Part shown: positions 47,390-61,124 of the stretch, one piece after another
How positions within the stretch are numbered: the first letter of the stretch is position 1
Layout: every line of letters starts with the position of its first letter
NCBI GenBank assembly: GCA_016758965.1
Contig: JAEPRB010000078.1
Location: 1 to 64,000 of the forward strand
Reading direction: 5' to 3'
DNA: 64,000 nucleotides
DNA from: Circinella minor
Taxonomy: Eukaryota > Mucoromycota > Mucoromycetes > Mucorales > Lichtheimiaceae
Notes under the pieces: model-generated
What the model was told of the DNA's origin: nothing
Database searches by the model: none
What the model saw: only the letters and a program-made list of their open reading frames with translations
Program-made: the position numbers and the translations under genes

Positions 47390-48873
47390 TACGTTATTAT
47401 TATTTTCGTAATGTTAAAAGTTGAGCTCGTCCAAGTAATGAATTGTTTTCTTTTTGAATAAAGTAAATCTTTTTTTTTAAATGATGAACTGAAAATTATA
47501 ATGTATGCAAAAAAAAAAAAAAAAAAATTTGAGTGGGTTAAAAAAAAAACGCATAAAAAAAAAAAATCTATGCAAAACTTTACCTTTGTGAAAGTCTGTG
47601 TGAGTGGGGGGAGAAAGCGGTTCTCTTCTTTTTTTTTTTTTTTTTTTGAAAAAAAAAAAAAAACAAAAAACAAAAAGAAGTGTGGCAACGATAGAAAGTT
47701 TAGAAATTCCTTTTGAGCCCCACCAGCCACGACCTTTTCATCCTTTTGGGTTGTCAGTAGTAATTGTTGTTGTAAGCTCATCATTTTTTTTTTTCTGTCA
47801 CACCCCATTTATAAAAATAAAATATCCAATTGAGTGGGAAATATAAATTTAAGATAATCATTTCTTTTTTTTTATAATATAAAATAGATTATTAAAACCG
47901 ATTTTTTTTTTTTTAATATTAACTTTCTGGATAAATGTTTTCAAAATGAATAAGTTTATATAAAAAGAAGGGAGTTTTTAGTTATAAAAAAAAAAAAAAA
48001 AAGGTGGACACGTTTTACTTTTATCTCTCTGTATTACATTAGTCTAGTACTTCTTATGATGTAATTTTAATTTGTTTTTGTCGGATCGGGAAAAAGTAAA
48101 TAAAAACGGGTATATTTCCTATAAATGATTTAAATTTATGTATAGTCTGTCAACGATAAATCTCACTTTTGTGTGTTATAATTATTATTTATTAATCTAT
48201 GGATCAAAAAAAAAAAGCTGGGGAAGAAAATGTAGGAGTTATATTATATAGTATCACATAGCAACATATACTACAATATGCATAAAAATAATACTAATAA
48301 ATATATATTATTTATAAAAGGCAAAAAAATAAGACTAACGGACTTTTTTTTTTTTTTTGTTGAACTTGTATTATAAAAAGAAAGTAATCACATCATATCA
48401 CGAATGGCAGTTCAAGTTTATTTATTCGTCATTTTTTAAAAAAAAAAAAACGTGGGTTAAATAGATCATAATCGGAACCAGAAAAAAAATATGTAATCAA
48501 AGAAGAACCACGTGTCCCATCCAATCTAATATAATACATTTTGTTTATTATACAAGAACCATTATAATATAAATAACGATCAGGTTGAATGTTGAGAAAA
48601 ACTGACTCTTTTTATATATTTCGGTTTATTTTATTTTTTAGTTTTTAATGGATAACGTCTGGAGCTTGTAATAACTTCTTCTTATTATTATGTTTTATTA
48701 ATAGAGATAATGGTGAATCTCAACATTCATATTATTTTTCTTGATGTTATTACAAAAGATAAAATATTGTTCATTATCACTTGTAGTCCCCGTAAACACT
48801 GTGAGGAAACTTCTTGACACTATTGTCACAATCACTAATGTTCAAAAAAAAAAAAAACGGGGCTTTAATATAG
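47390..48873. other. AT-rich gene-poor DNA, no gene supported
   Basis: Dominated by A/T homopolymers of 10-20 bases; the ORFs at 47389-47846 consist mainly of Lys and Phe runs and are artefacts. Short protein-like readings around 48650-48800 (plus) could belong to the candidate exon at 48874 but do not join in phase. Confidence 0.5.
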
Positions 48874-49011
48874 ACAAAAATTATCTTGGACCATTTAGCC
48901 AATCAAATAAGTTGCTTTGACCGGCTCTATAATCTACCGAGCCTAGTACGCTCTTTTTGGACAATGAACCAAATGCTTCAATCATTCAATCATATTGACC
49001 ATGGAACGGAA
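48874..49011 (+). CDS. Candidate single exon of an unknown gene
   Basis: Preceded by acceptor-like TTTAATATAG and followed by donor GTAAAC, with 46 open codons of balanced composition (IILDHLANQISCFDRLYN, LVRSFWTMNQMLQSFNHIDH). Another protein-like reading follows at about 49050-49165 (GIVIDDQYSLIFEAQTISSQ). A full gene model was not achieved. Unknown family, possibly a remnant. Confidence 0.25.
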
Positions 49012-50428
49012 GTAAACTTTTAATTTGGTTATACGTATGATATAAACTTAAAAATTGGTTTACGATCTTTTTTATTTTGGACATATCATTTTGGGAATTG
49101 TAATAGATGATCAATATTCACTTATTTTTGAGGCCCAAACAATTAGTTCCCAGAAGAAGGTTTAAAAAAAAAAAAAAAAAAAACTCACAGCAATAATTTT
49201 TTTTTTTAATATATATTTTTTTTCTATTATTTGTATACAATATAGGATACAACATTAGTAACTATACAAATTCTTATGAAGACTAGAGAAAGAACATTGA
49301 AAGGGCTCATGCATAATCTCTCTTTTTAATTTTTATTAACGGCGATAATACTATCTTGGATGCATTGAAAAAAAAAATGTTTTGTTGCATTCTTTTTAAA
49401 ATGTATTTCTTGTATATATGTAATGTATATATATATATATATATATATATATCACAGCGACAAGAAACAACGACATACAATAAAATATCTTTATAATTAA
49501 TACGTAACTGAAACAAAAAGTTCATCCAACGAATTAAAATAATAACTTTTTTTCTTATAAAAGACGATAATAACGATAAACAAGCGATATAATAATAATA
49601 AAAAGAAAGGTTTTAAATTATATATCAGTAAAAGACTTTAACTGAAAATTTTTAAAAAAAAAAAGAAAACGAAAAAGTAGTTTTTGAGTGAGATATGAAA
49701 ATTATCAGGTGTGGTGCAGATTGCCTGCTTTTTTTTTTTATGTTACAATATGGGTATGAAGAAAATAAATGTTGTATATGTGTAAAAATGATGATAGGCC
49801 TACTATATAAACTTTTTTTGTACGTACGTACGTATGAAATAAAGTTCAGAATTTTTGAAGTGATGAAAATATTTGGAGTTATTGAAATGTTGGGTATATG
49901 TGAAAAAATAAGTGAAGTAATCAAATTATTGGAGAGTAAATAAAATAAGTAAAGATAATTGGAATAAGTGTAATGTTTGATCTGGGGTGTTGTTAATAGA
50001 GTTACTGAAATAAGTTGTGTTATGGAGAAGGAAAATTCGCAAGAGAAAGACAGAAGAGAGGATGGAGATATGAGAAAAAATATTTGTTAGTTCATGTTTT
50101 AACCAACATGAGTATGTCACAGTGTACAATACGTCATATATATATATCGGTACACTGTGCAAATATTTTATTCTTGGATTCGAGAAACCTGTACGGTTTT
50201 ACAAATTTGAAACAAGGATTAAAGGATGAGATTCAAGAATTGGCTCCTGAAAGTATTTAAGGCACTCAATCATCCTTCAAGAGTGGAAAGACATAGCGGA
50301 CTAACGTGAGTGAGTCTTCGATTGTATGTGTTGTGTTTTCTTTTATCATTCCACTGTATTTATAAGAAAAAGCAAGATAGTTAATAACAAGATTATATAT
50401 ATTTAAATTATTTATTTACCTTGATGAT
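49012..50428. other. Gene-poor DNA
   Basis: Contains a TA microsatellite at 49427-49452 and a GTAC tetranucleotide run at 49822. Two short ORFs (49695-49943, 50015-50260) lack supporting evidence. A short minus-strand open reading near 50265-50350 may be a further piece of the next candidate gene. Confidence 0.45.
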
Positions 50429-51353
50429 TCAACGACTACTCATTCTATGTTGTTCTATGTTTTTAAATACGTAGCCGAAGGCATCGATGCTTTTTTTTGC
50501 GGCATCGGTAGCTCGACCATCGTATTTATCTGGATTCAAGTGAAGCGGTTTTGTTGACTTATATACTCCGCTTCACATACCTTTAATAAACAATAACAGT
50601 ATTAGTAACGTATAAGATCAACAAACCCTTCTTATTCTTCTTTTTTCTTTTTATTTATCTGTTCTTTATACCATTACCATTTGAATTCAATAAATTGAAG
50701 CGTCTTTGAAAGTGATAATAAACCAGGAATTATATTCTCACAGAAGAAAGTTCGTTCGTGATTCATGATATGCATTGGCATTGAGTGATGAACAAGGTGG
50801 AAAGTAGACAATACGTGCTTGCAAATAAGTTGAAAGGTTTTACCTAACTCGCATACGTCTTCTTTTGGTTTCCAGTCCTACAATGGATCAAGAAAGTCGT
50901 CATAGCAAATATCTTCCCCAAGCAGATATACCAAATGATTTATCAAACCGAGAGAAGAAAGAGACGTGTTTTTTTTTATTGTTGTTCTTTGTAGTCACGG
51001 TATTCTTTTTCACAGATAGAATCATTGACGCAATTTTCGGCACCAAAATTAAAGAGTGCTTTAAGAGCACCTCACTTGAAATTTTACGTAATTTTGGCAT
51101 GTACACATGCTTTGATGTAGGGCTGAGAAGGGTGGGTCAAAAAAATATGTAGTGGTTTCCATCCTTCATTTACAACCCATGGTGCCTATCAAAAGCAGTT
51201 GAAAATATAAGCAACTCTTAGTATATAACAAAGCGCATTTAAATAAGCAGTTAAATATAAAAATAACATGTTAAAAAAAAAAGAGTAAAACTTACCTGTG
51301 GTCATCGCAAACATAAAGGTGCTTTAAAAATTGAAAAATCGATTTCAAAAAAG
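50429..51353 (-). CDS. Candidate multi-exon gene hidden in the intergenic region, unknown
   Basis: Four exons can be joined in phase: 51353-51296 (possibly starting farther upstream; donor GTAAGT), 51122-51014 (acceptor CTCAG, donor GTGAAA), 50877-50678 (acceptor TGTAG, donor GTAATG) and 50570-50429 (acceptor TGAAG, ends TGA). The reading has a rich, non-repetitive composition: KLRKISSEVLLKHSLILVPK, WKPKEDVCELGKTFQLICKH, NHERTFFCENIIPGLLSLSK and LHLNPDKYDGRATDAAKKSI. The first exon and start were not found. Family not recognised; it could be an orphan gene or a degraded element-encoded protein. The plus-strand ORF at 50865-51152 is then antisense shadow. Confidence 0.5.
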
Positions 51354-53440
51354 CTATCAAGTTTATCGATTTCCAACGACGATTTGATAAAAAAAAAAAA
51401 TTGCGTCTCGTAAGACAATGTTTTCGATTTCGTCAATTTCACGAAAACTACATCATTGTATTGTTACCATTCGACGTAAATATACGTTAGTTGACATTTC
51501 ACTTATTTTGTTCTTCTCGGTTGAATTTAAAGTAGGTATTTGGAAACGTTTTTCCTTGTTTTTATTAAATGATAGTAGAACAAAAAAAAAAAAACTTAGT
51601 GTTAGTTTCTTCCTGGGCTATAATTCGAGCAATATATAGATTTATTACTTATTTACTTACAAATTTAAGCTCGTCAACTTTTCACTCTTCATACGTAGCA
51701 GTAGCTAGTTTTCTGCTTACTACTTGTTTGTTCTCTTGTGGGTTTTTTTTTTTTTTTGGCTGTTTCTGTATCTGCTCTTCAAACTTCCCCTCAATCGTTT
51801 ACCTCTTTTTCCCTATTTACTCGCATAGGGTTTTCATTCCCTCTACCTCCACTACGTACCTTGTCTCGAGCAAATATGTTTGTCAAGAACGCTGTGCTCA
51901 ATTTGAGACGTTGAATAAAATAAACCGAATTTAAACGTATCTGCTCTTCACATGGTACTGAAGATCCACAAAAGCTCTATCGCCTTTTATGATTGTTGTT
52001 CTACTATACTTGGTAAATGTCTCAAAGTTTTATTGTTTATTTATCTTGATGCAACACCTAGTTTTTTTTTTTTTTTAAAAAAAAAAGAAAAGAACATATT
52101 TATATGATTTATTCTTTTATTGTGCTTATATAATTTTTACCTTTTAAAACTTGTAACTTGGCCAACACGGACTTTTTTTTTAAAACAATAGCTAGTTTTT
52201 TTTTTTTTTTTTTTTTTTTTTTTGGCTAACAGTAAATGCGTTTCCTCAAATTTACGTAGCAAACAGCAAGAGAGAAAGTTGCCCAAAGGTTCAATAAAAT
52301 CGAACAGTCCGCTTTTCCCTTACTCTAATATGATATCGATATATTTCTTTATAAGATTTTTTACAAAGGAATCAAACCTATTCCCAATTTACTATGCAGT
52401 GTGGATTTTGATAAAAATAAAAAGTAAAAAGTAGGATGAAGAAGAACTCGCAGTTATGAAAATTATTATTATTTTTCTTTTAAAGTCAGTAACTAAGTCA
52501 TATGCTACTTCATCTCTTTTTACGCGTCAGAATACCAAATGTATGAACCATTGTTTATAGGTTAATATTTACTTTCAGATCGGAAATTAGAATAATAATA
52601 AATACAAGATAGCACATGATATAAACAAAATAATACATAAATTATAGTCTATAACAACACTAAATCAACATCAACAGTAGCATAATAAATGTACCTATAA
52701 TCGTTCTCATAATGTATAGCATTAAAAAAAATAAATACTTTTGCTTCGCTATCATATGCATGCTTTCATATGAACTTACAGAACTTACTTGTAATATTTA
52801 AAATAATTAAACTGATATACTGCAATAATGTTTTTCTTTAAAATACATAAAGAGGAAGAGAAGGTATTATGAAGAAAGTGATGGTTTGTTGGGGAGGAGT
52901 TTTATGATGGGAAGAAAAAAAGGGTTTCTTTTTATCAGAAAGTTGAGAAGTAGAGATTGAATACCTAAAATAAGTTAGAGGGAGGTGATCAGTTAAGACA
53001 TAATGTGAAAGGATTTATATAGCGGCTGGACAATTGATATCTTCTTATCTTTATCTTTATCTTGCATTATTGAAAAGTGTCAGGACCTGGTGCCTCAAAC
53101 GTACCACATATGAAGTTTAGAACAAATAAACTATAAGGACTAGTAAAACCAACAAAGTTAAAATATAAGTGTTAATCTAGATTTTTAACGCAACAAAATA
53201 ATTTATCGTATGTGTGTGTGTGTGTATGTGTTTTTTCTACCTACATTTATGAATGGGACAGATAATATAACTTTAATCCTAGTAACTTCTTATGCATAGT
53301 AATGTAAAACGGAAAATGCCTCCAGCCACGACATTCTAACTCCGCATTTTGCATTTTTTTTTTTTTTCAAAAGAAAAATTATTCTCACTTCATTCTTATT
53401 TGACACGTCCTCCCCCCCTCTCCTTCGATAATAAAAATAA
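51354..53440. other. Gene-poor DNA, NOL11 promoter at the right end
   Basis: Includes possible 5' exons of the previous candidate (open minus-strand readings to about 51420), long T-runs near 52190-52222, a GT microsatellite at 53212-53224 and CCTCCCCCCCTCTCC just before the NOL11 start. Nothing else supported. Confidence 0.5.
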
Positions 53441-56400
53441 ATGCCTGGAGTCGTATTAGAAGAACCTTTTTCGATCGCTCGATTTCATAATGTTATTGAC
53501 TCGAGTGATATTAGTAAACAATTTACTATTGGATTAAATCCTTTAGATCATTCTATTGTAACAACTGATAACGACGAAACAGTAGACGATTCTGATCTTG
53601 TTCTTGTTTCTGTTCAAGGTGAAGGAATCAAACTTTATAACGTAAATAAAAAAAAAACCTCTCTTTCTACTCCCCCCCCCCTTTTTTTTTTTCTTTTATT
53701 TTATATATATAATGATTATATTTTACGATCGAATGGACCCAAAAAAAAAAAAAATAATCGAAATGGGAACTAATATTTTTTTTTTTTTTTGATATGGATT
53801 AAAAAAAAATAGACTGCTGATCAAAAATGTATTAAATCATGGACAACACCACCTGGACTTGTTTTAAGTGGATCTGCTATTCATCGAGTCAATGATTCAA
53901 TTGATTATACTTTTGCTTTGGTAGCTTCAGGAAAAGATATTCCAAAGAAAGATCATAACCGAATAATTTGGATGTGGAAGAATGGAACAGATAATCGAAT
54001 TGCTAAAACGGTAAAATATGAAACGAGACTTTCTTTTTTTCTCTTTTTGACAAAACAAAAAAGAGTGTGTGTGTGTGAGAGAGAAAGCGAAAGATGGGAA
54101 GAGTGGGAGGGTAAAAAAAAAAAAGAAAAAGAAAACTCATTGCAAATGATGTTATATATTTTTAGTTGGATGAACGTATTTATTCAATGCATGTTTCAAG
54201 TGCACTTTCATCCCATATTATTCTTGTTAATCAAAATGGTTCAATTGTATTAATGAATAATGATTTGGATCGTACCGTAGCGAAATCTAACACTCCTTCA
54301 AGGTACCAAAAAAACAGGATTTTTCAGTATGGGATATATATATATATTTAATATGATTTATAAAACTAATATGTGGAGGACGGTTGATTTGTTTCTTTTT
54401 TTTTAAAAAAAAAATGTTATTAGTGGTACTGTCATTTGGTCTTCTGTTTTTGTTACAACCAATCCACATACAAAACCATGTTGTGTATCCAATTCACTTG
54501 TACCTATCAATTCGACTATTATTCTTACAATTAATGCACATGATAATTCATCGGGTCGTTATGCTATTTATTTACATTATTATAACGAAGAACAACGAAG
54601 TATTGTACCACTTGTTAAAGCTGAAATGGTACTTAAAGATAAACCTGTTGCATTTACATTTGATCCTACCGATGGTCGTATCACTACATTAGGTAAAGAA
54701 AAGAGAGAGATGAACGTGGGGGAAACCAAATTTTGAAACAAACAAAAGAATAAAATTAAATTGGTAACCACTTTTTTTTTTATGTCCCCCCCTCTTCCAT
54801 TTAGGTTCTGGTGGTAAATGGACTGTATGGCGATTAAAGATTAAACAAGAAACAGGTCGTAAACTTGTTGGTCGTCTTGACAACCAATTATCAACACAAT
54901 TTCAAGGTTATCAATTACATAGTGAAAAATTGGGTGATGTTGCAGCATTAGCACCTTTATCAGAAGGTTATGTTGCCATGGTTGCTCCAAGACTTAAAGG
55001 CAGTAAGTATATATTATTTCTTTTAAATAAATAATAATAATAATAGGATGGAAATTGAAAAAGAGAATAAAAAAAGGTGTAGGGTAACTAATAAAGTATA
55101 TATATATATAGATACTGCTGAACATGTTGTTAGTATTTGGGATGTCAAATATGGTACCTTACAAGCAGAACATATTCTTAACTTGGCAGATAAAAGTGCA
55201 TGTGGTAAAGACAAATGTATTTACAAGGTAAAAAATAAATAAATATTCTATATGGATACACACACACACACACACACACACACATCATAAAGAAGAAAAG
55301 AAAGAATCTTCGAAATTAATAATTATATTGTATAACAATAGATCTCTGTATTATCAAATTCACATATTGCAATCACTATCTCTGCACTTGTTTCTACTGT
55401 TGCAAAAGATACAAAAAAGTCTAGAGCAGTAACAGATGCCAAATCAACTGTTATTTTGTGTCCATTTTATAGTGAACCTATTTCATTAATGGCAGCTATG
55501 GGAAAAATGAAATCTACTGCTAAATTCCTTGGAATTGCAGATGATAATAATAATAATAATAATATGGAACAAGGAGGTGTTGGTATTATTAGAAGTGATA
55601 TGGATGCTCTTAGTTCTCAACCACCAAAGGTAATATATATATATATATATATATTTATTCTTTATATTACATAGACTAATCATGTGTTTTATTTTTTATT
55701 TATTTATATAAGCGAGTGGATGAGAATATGAATGATGATATTTTTTATGAAAATTGGATTCAAACATTGGAACAAGCACAAAAGAAACAAGATGAATCCA
55801 TTTCATTGTTATTGAAACCATCTATGGATGTTAAAACATTTACATCTACTTTCTTTTCTCGTATTGGAAGAAGAGAAGAATATAAATTACCAACAATTGA
55901 AACCAATAAATCAACTCAAGCTTATCGTAATGCTATGGCTGAAATTCAATGGAAGGGTAAACGTGTTCAGGTAAAAAAAAAAAAAAAAAATCATTTCATT
56001 TTCCCCACACATACATATACACAATATATAAATGGGGAACACAAAATGAATCTTTTTAATTGATCTCTGTATAACATCTACTTGTTTATATTATTTTTAG
56101 AATTTTGGATTGTCACACCATTTTGTTTCTTCTATTATTCGGAAATGCTTTGAAAATCCTGGTTTCTGGCCTATACATGTGATTTTATATCTTTTAAAAA
56201 TCCGACATATTCGTAGTGGTGATATTGATGGAGGTATTCTTCCAATTTTATTGGAACGAAATGAATGGGTAAGTTAAATTATATAACTTGATATTTGAAA
56301 AAGAAAAAAAAAGATTTTAATCTATATTTGTTATATATTATTATTATTATTATTTTTTATTTAGGCATTAGTACCTATTGTACTTGAAAATGTTCCTGAT

Positions 56401-57077
56401 ATTCCTGAAGTAGATTTAGTATTATTACTTAAAGCATTATTATCGCAAGAGGATACTAGTCCTGTGGAACCTAGTACACGTGAAGAATTATTTAAATATA
56501 TTATTGATTCACCACATAATGATATATTTATGCAACAAGCATTAAAACGATTGACAGCCACAGAAATACCAAGAGCAGTAGAATTACTTATTTGGCGTTT
56601 AGAAAATGTTCAATTATTTGAATCTTCTGAAACATTCTTTAATGTAAGTTATCATTATTATAAATATATAGAAATAGATATAGATATAAAAAGAGATTAT
56701 ATATTAAAAGTATATTATAGGTTATCGAATTTACAAATGCTCTTTTGGATAGTCATTATCCTGTAATTATTATGGAACCTACATTATATGAAGCAGTGAA
56801 TAAAATTCAAGAATTAACTCTTGAATATACAGAAATGGTAGATCAAGTAGATCGATTAAGAGGTATGCTTGGACCTTTTGAAAGAAAACAACGACAAAAT
56901 ATTGCACAACAAATTAAAGAAAAATTGGCACTTGAACAACAACAGCAACAACAAAAACAAAAACAAAAGAGTAGTCATAGTCATAAACATTCTTCAAAGA
57001 GTAAACGACGTGCTGCTGCTGCTCAACATGATGAGCAAGGTATACCAGTCTATAGAGTGGAAATATTTAATTTTTAA
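53441..57077 (+). CDS. NOL11: NOL11/Utp8-like SSU processome (t-UTP) protein
   Basis: Eleven exons (53441-53641, 53813-54010, 54166-54302, 54424-54692, 54805-55002, 55112-55227, 55342-55629, 55713-55970, 56101-56268, 56365-56643, 56721-57077) give 822 residues, all in phase. The N-terminal half forms WD-like propeller strands (SLVSVQGEGIKLYN-type, RIIWMWKNG, VVSIWDVKYGTLQAEH). The C-terminal half is helical and matches NOL11 in order: PGFWPIHVILYLLKI, NVPDIPEVDLVLLLKALLS, LLDSHYPVIIMEPTLYEAV and a terminal VYRVEIFNF resembling the conserved NOL11 end. NOL11/Utp8 acts in the nucleolus in pre-rRNA transcription and early 18S processing. A lineage-specific Gln/Lys/His/Ser insert (~30 residues) lies shortly before the end. 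Slightly longer than animal NOL11 (about 720). Confidence 0.85.
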
Positions 57078-57557
57078 CATGACTTGCATTAAGCACATAC
57101 ACACACACACACACACAATCCCTTACACTCACATTCACATATAAACACATGACACATCGCACAAGTAAACAAATAACATAATAACACATATATAAATATA
57201 TTTGCATATTTTTTTTTCTTTCTCTCTCTCCCTTTCTTTCTTTTACTTTCCTTGTATAAATAAAATCTTATAATAGGCAAACAAAGAATAGTAATAAATA
57301 TATGTTTCACGCACTTTTTTTTTTTTATAATATGGATTTTCATTTTTAAAGTTGAGATCGTGTGACCCACCTTCAAATTTTAAGATAAACGTAACGCAAA
57401 ATACAGTTGTATCAGTTCCTCTTTTAAGAGTATAAACACGATTAAATTTTTTAACTTCCTTTCAAGAAAAGAAAAAAAAAAAATTGAAAAGCTTCTCAAA
57501 TTCTCTTTTCCCTCTTCTTTTTCTTTTTCTTTTATTTTTTGTTTAAAACAAAAAAGA
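57078..57557. other. Intergenic, mpaB-like promoter
   Basis: CA microsatellite at 57100-57116, TA tracts and pyrimidine-rich leader (CTTCTTTTTCTTTTTC) before the next start. No ORF supported. Confidence 0.5.
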
Positions 57558-59059
57558 ATGACATCGATGGCTAGTACTGTATTAATAGAAACTGGGAAAT
57601 CCTGGTTTGAATTTTTATTCAAGAAAAATGCAAAAGAAACAGCTACTCTAGGTGGTGCTATTGCCTTATTTTATCTTGTCCTTGTTCGAATGTTACGTTA
57701 TCATAACATTAATGCTATAAAGAAAAAGTATCCAGATCCTACTTTAGCACTTGAAGATCCTGATGTTGCAGCAGAAGTTTATAATACTACTGTTCGTAAA
57801 GATTTTCCATGTAAATATTATAGTTTAAAATTGGATTTTGGAGGGAGAAAGAATAAAATATTATGGTTTTGGATTCTAAAAAATAATAAAATATTTTTTC
57901 TTTTATCTTAGTTATTGCCCGTACATCACTTGAATTTGCTTTATTTAAAACTTATTCAGTTCCAACTATTAGTAAAACTCTTTATGGTACAACTGAATTT
58001 TCAAAGAATACCAGTAGACGTGCTGAAGATACAGAATTAATTTTAGTAAGTAAAATTTTATAGTTTGGAGGGGGGAAGTCAAATTAAAAAAAAATTTCCC
58101 CATTCTTCTTTTTAATAATAACCTTTTTTTTTTTTTTTTTTTTTTAGTATGAAGTTGCTGATGTTTATCCTCATGTTGAAGCATTGAAAAAGGAAAACCC
58201 CAATGTTTCACCAAACGAAATTAAAGAACAACAAGAACGATCCAAGATTGCTTTAAATCGTATGAATGAATTACATTCTAAATATTCTATTTTAAATGGT
58301 GATTTTTTATATACTTTATCACTTTTTATTGTTGAACCTATCAAATGGATTAATAAATATGAATGGAGACAACTTGAACCTATTGAAAAAAATGTAAGCT
58401 TTTTTTTTTTGTTTGTTTGGTTTTTAAAAAAAATAAAAATAAATTACTTAAACTGTATTATTAGGCTATTTTTCGTATTTGGTATGATATAGGTGTAGGA
58501 ATGAATATTAAAGATATTCCAACTACATTGGAAGGAATGTTTGAATTCCATGAGGTAAATATATATATATATATATATCTCACATATATTTAAAAATTCA
58601 TGCAAAAAATGATACTTAAAAATATATTATTATTATTTTTTTATGTAATAGCAATATGCAAAGGATCATGTTAAATATGCACCCACGAATTGGAAAGTAG
58701 GTCTTCCTACTGTTGAACATTTATTAACCCGTTATCCTAAATTTGCTAGTCCTTTGGCACATAAATTAATTCCTGCACTTTTGGATCCTATTGATGTTAT
58801 TGGTTTCGGTTTAGAAAAACCTCAAGCATGGGCTAAAAAATTAGTTACACTTACTTTTTATATTCGTTCTAATTTAATTCGTCATTTGGCTTTACCAAGA
58901 TTTCAAAACCACTTACGTACTCCAGTAAAACCTGATCCAAAGACTAATTTATATAAACCATTATATCATTTATATAAACCTAGTTACCCTAATGGTTATT
59001 GTATTTATGAATTAGGTCCTGAAAAGAGAAAACCTGCTAAATGTCCTGTACCTCATTAA
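57558..59059 (+). CDS. ER-bound mpaB/Lcp-type oxygenase family protein, paralogue 1
   Basis: Five exons (57558-57810, 57912-58045, 58148-58393, 58465-58554, 58652-59059) encode 376 residues. An N-terminal membrane anchor (GGAIALFYLVLVRMLRY) precedes a catalytic domain related to fungal mpaB and bacterial latex-clearing (Lcp) oxygenases, which carry a b-type heme and cleave isoprenoid or lipid chains. Family-like motifs are ARTSLEFALFKTYSVPTI, RMNELHSKYSILNGDFLYTL with a candidate heme-ligand histidine, and LFIVEPIKWINKYEWRQLEP. A second copy with the same intron positions begins at 62781. The natural substrate is unknown. Its stop lies 201 bp from the convergent MATE gene. Confidence 0.85.
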
Positions 59060-59260
59060 AATAATTTCTAATAACACACATAATACATCACATTTATGTA
59101 CCAAATTTATTTCCACTTTAAACATATTATTAATAATATACCTTTTTCTTTTTTTTTTTTCCCCTCTTCAATCATTTATTATATATTCTGTGAAATGAAC
59201 ATGACATTTCTATTTACAATAAAGAACATAAAATAAAATAATGATTCTATACTCTATTTC

Positions 59261-61124
59261 CTAACTCGTAATTGTAGCATGAGTAGCAGTAGTAGTACCA
59301 TAATAAGTAGTAGTTTGATGAAAGGAGGATGAATCATTTTCTATTGTATTATCATTATTATGTTCCTGATTTTGTTGACTAGTATCAATTCGGATTCTTT
59401 TATGTACTTTTCGTAATTCTATTGACCAATCCAACATGCCAATATAACTTAATTGTGCCATAGCAACCAATACATGACCTACGGCTGTACCTGTCCAAAG
59501 CATACCAAGAGAACATTGAATCCACTCATTAGCGATTGCCCAATAACCTAATGGACCCACCAAAATAAAATACGTCACGAACATACTTGCTGCCGTTATT
59601 TTTTGATAACCTAACCCGGACAATGTACCTGTTCCCAATGCACTAAACATATTGATCACTTGTGTCACCGAAAATACGGGTATCACATCCTTTATCGCTT
59701 GAGCTACCAAGTGATCTTCTGTAAATAGATAGGGATAGGCATCTCTTGATAAAATTAAAAAACAGAGTATACATAAAGCAATTATCGTGGCTACCAAAGC
59801 ACCTGAGAATACAACACGACGGGTATTCATGGCTGATCCACTTCCAATAGCATTCCCAATACGATTAGCAGTAACAATTTGAATAGCATAACCAAAAGCA
59901 AAGATTGTTAAATGGGTACGTAATAAAATGGCTTGGGCGGCTAGTTCTGTTTTTCCTAAATAAGATGTCACGAGAATAGTGATTTCTTGAACACATGCAT
60001 TGCAACATTGAACAAAACAACTTGGAAGATAAAGTCGTATGAGTGGGGCCCAATCTTGAAAAATAACCATCGAATTATTTTGTCGAAATTTGTTAAGTTT
60101 AGGCCAACCTTTGGATCCTTGAATAAAACGAATGTATATTACCATGATACCAAAAATAAGAATTGAAGTCAATGTGAGTGCTATGGAAATTCCACTGACT
60201 CCCATTGAAAATAATTCACTCCAAACCAATATGTAATTAAACAAAACATTAAATGGTAATGAGATAATGATGGCAAAAGTGAGTGCACTCATAATTCCTT
60301 GTGCTTCTAAAAAGACTTGCAAAAATGTATATATACCCAATGCGATAAAACCAGGAAATTGATAACGAAGATAAAGTTCTATATGATTATTACATACATA
60401 TCATGGTTGAGTTTCTTCTTTTTCTAGAATATTGCGTTTGGATTGTTTTTTTTTTTAGACTAATTTGATACATTACCCGCTTGATGAACAATTTCTTTAT
60501 CTTCTTGTAAAAACCCAAGTGTATAGGACGCAGTATACCAAGTAATAGCAATTGGAAAAATACACATGAAACCAAAAAGAATAAGACCACGTTGAAGATG
60601 AATTCCTGTTAATGATTTATCTTTTGCTGCTGTCCATGTTTGTGCACATAAAGTACTAATAGCAGATTCTAATGCATAAATAGATATATAAATGGATGCA
60701 TTTTCAAACGTTTGCGCAAGTGATATTCCTGCAAGTGTCGTGGACCCCTGAATTTATTTACAGTAAAAGATTATTTAGTCTTTTTTATATTCAACGCCTC
60801 CTCCTTCCTTATTTCTTTTTCTTATTAAAAAAAAAAACTTACCAAATGACCAGCAGTGTAAATAATAATCCAACGAGCAGGCTGTTGAAGTAAATTGCCT
60901 ATAGCAATAGGCGTGGCATTTTGAATAAAACTAAAAATGTGTGTTTTATAAGATTCTATTGTTTCTTGATCTACAATGTTTTTGAGTTTATTGTTGTTAG
61001 AGGATTCTTCATGAAAAAGATAGGTTGTTGGATTTCGATTGGACTTTCTCTGATGTTGTTGTCGCTGTCGATAGGAAACGCTGTCTTCAGAAAAAGTATT
61101 ATTATTATTGTTATTATTATACAT
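59261..61124 (-). CDS. MATE family efflux transporter
   Basis: Three exons (61124-60843, 60747-60477, 60378-59261) encode 556 residues. MATE proteins export organic cations, drugs or metabolites in exchange for H+ or Na+. After a polar Asn-rich N-terminus (~65 residues), twelve hydrophobic segments follow in two related halves. Family marks include TPIAIGNLLQQPARW in helix 1, TLCAQTWTAAKD at the helix-2 region, FLEAQGIMSALTFA and, in the second half, PSCFVQCCNACVQEITILV and RIGNAIGSG. The C-terminal tail is polar (Gln/Asn/Thr rich). The ATG at 61124 is taken as start; the apparent frame extension upstream has no ATG. Flanked on both sides by the two mpaB-like paralogues. Confidence 0.92.

Noticed and set aside
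47389..47846. Several ORFs rich in Lys or Phe
   Set aside because: Produced by A/T homopolymers of up to 20 bases.
50865..51152. Plus-strand 95-codon ORF
   Set aside because: It overlaps the minus-strand candidate gene whose exons have better splice and phase support; taken as its shadow.
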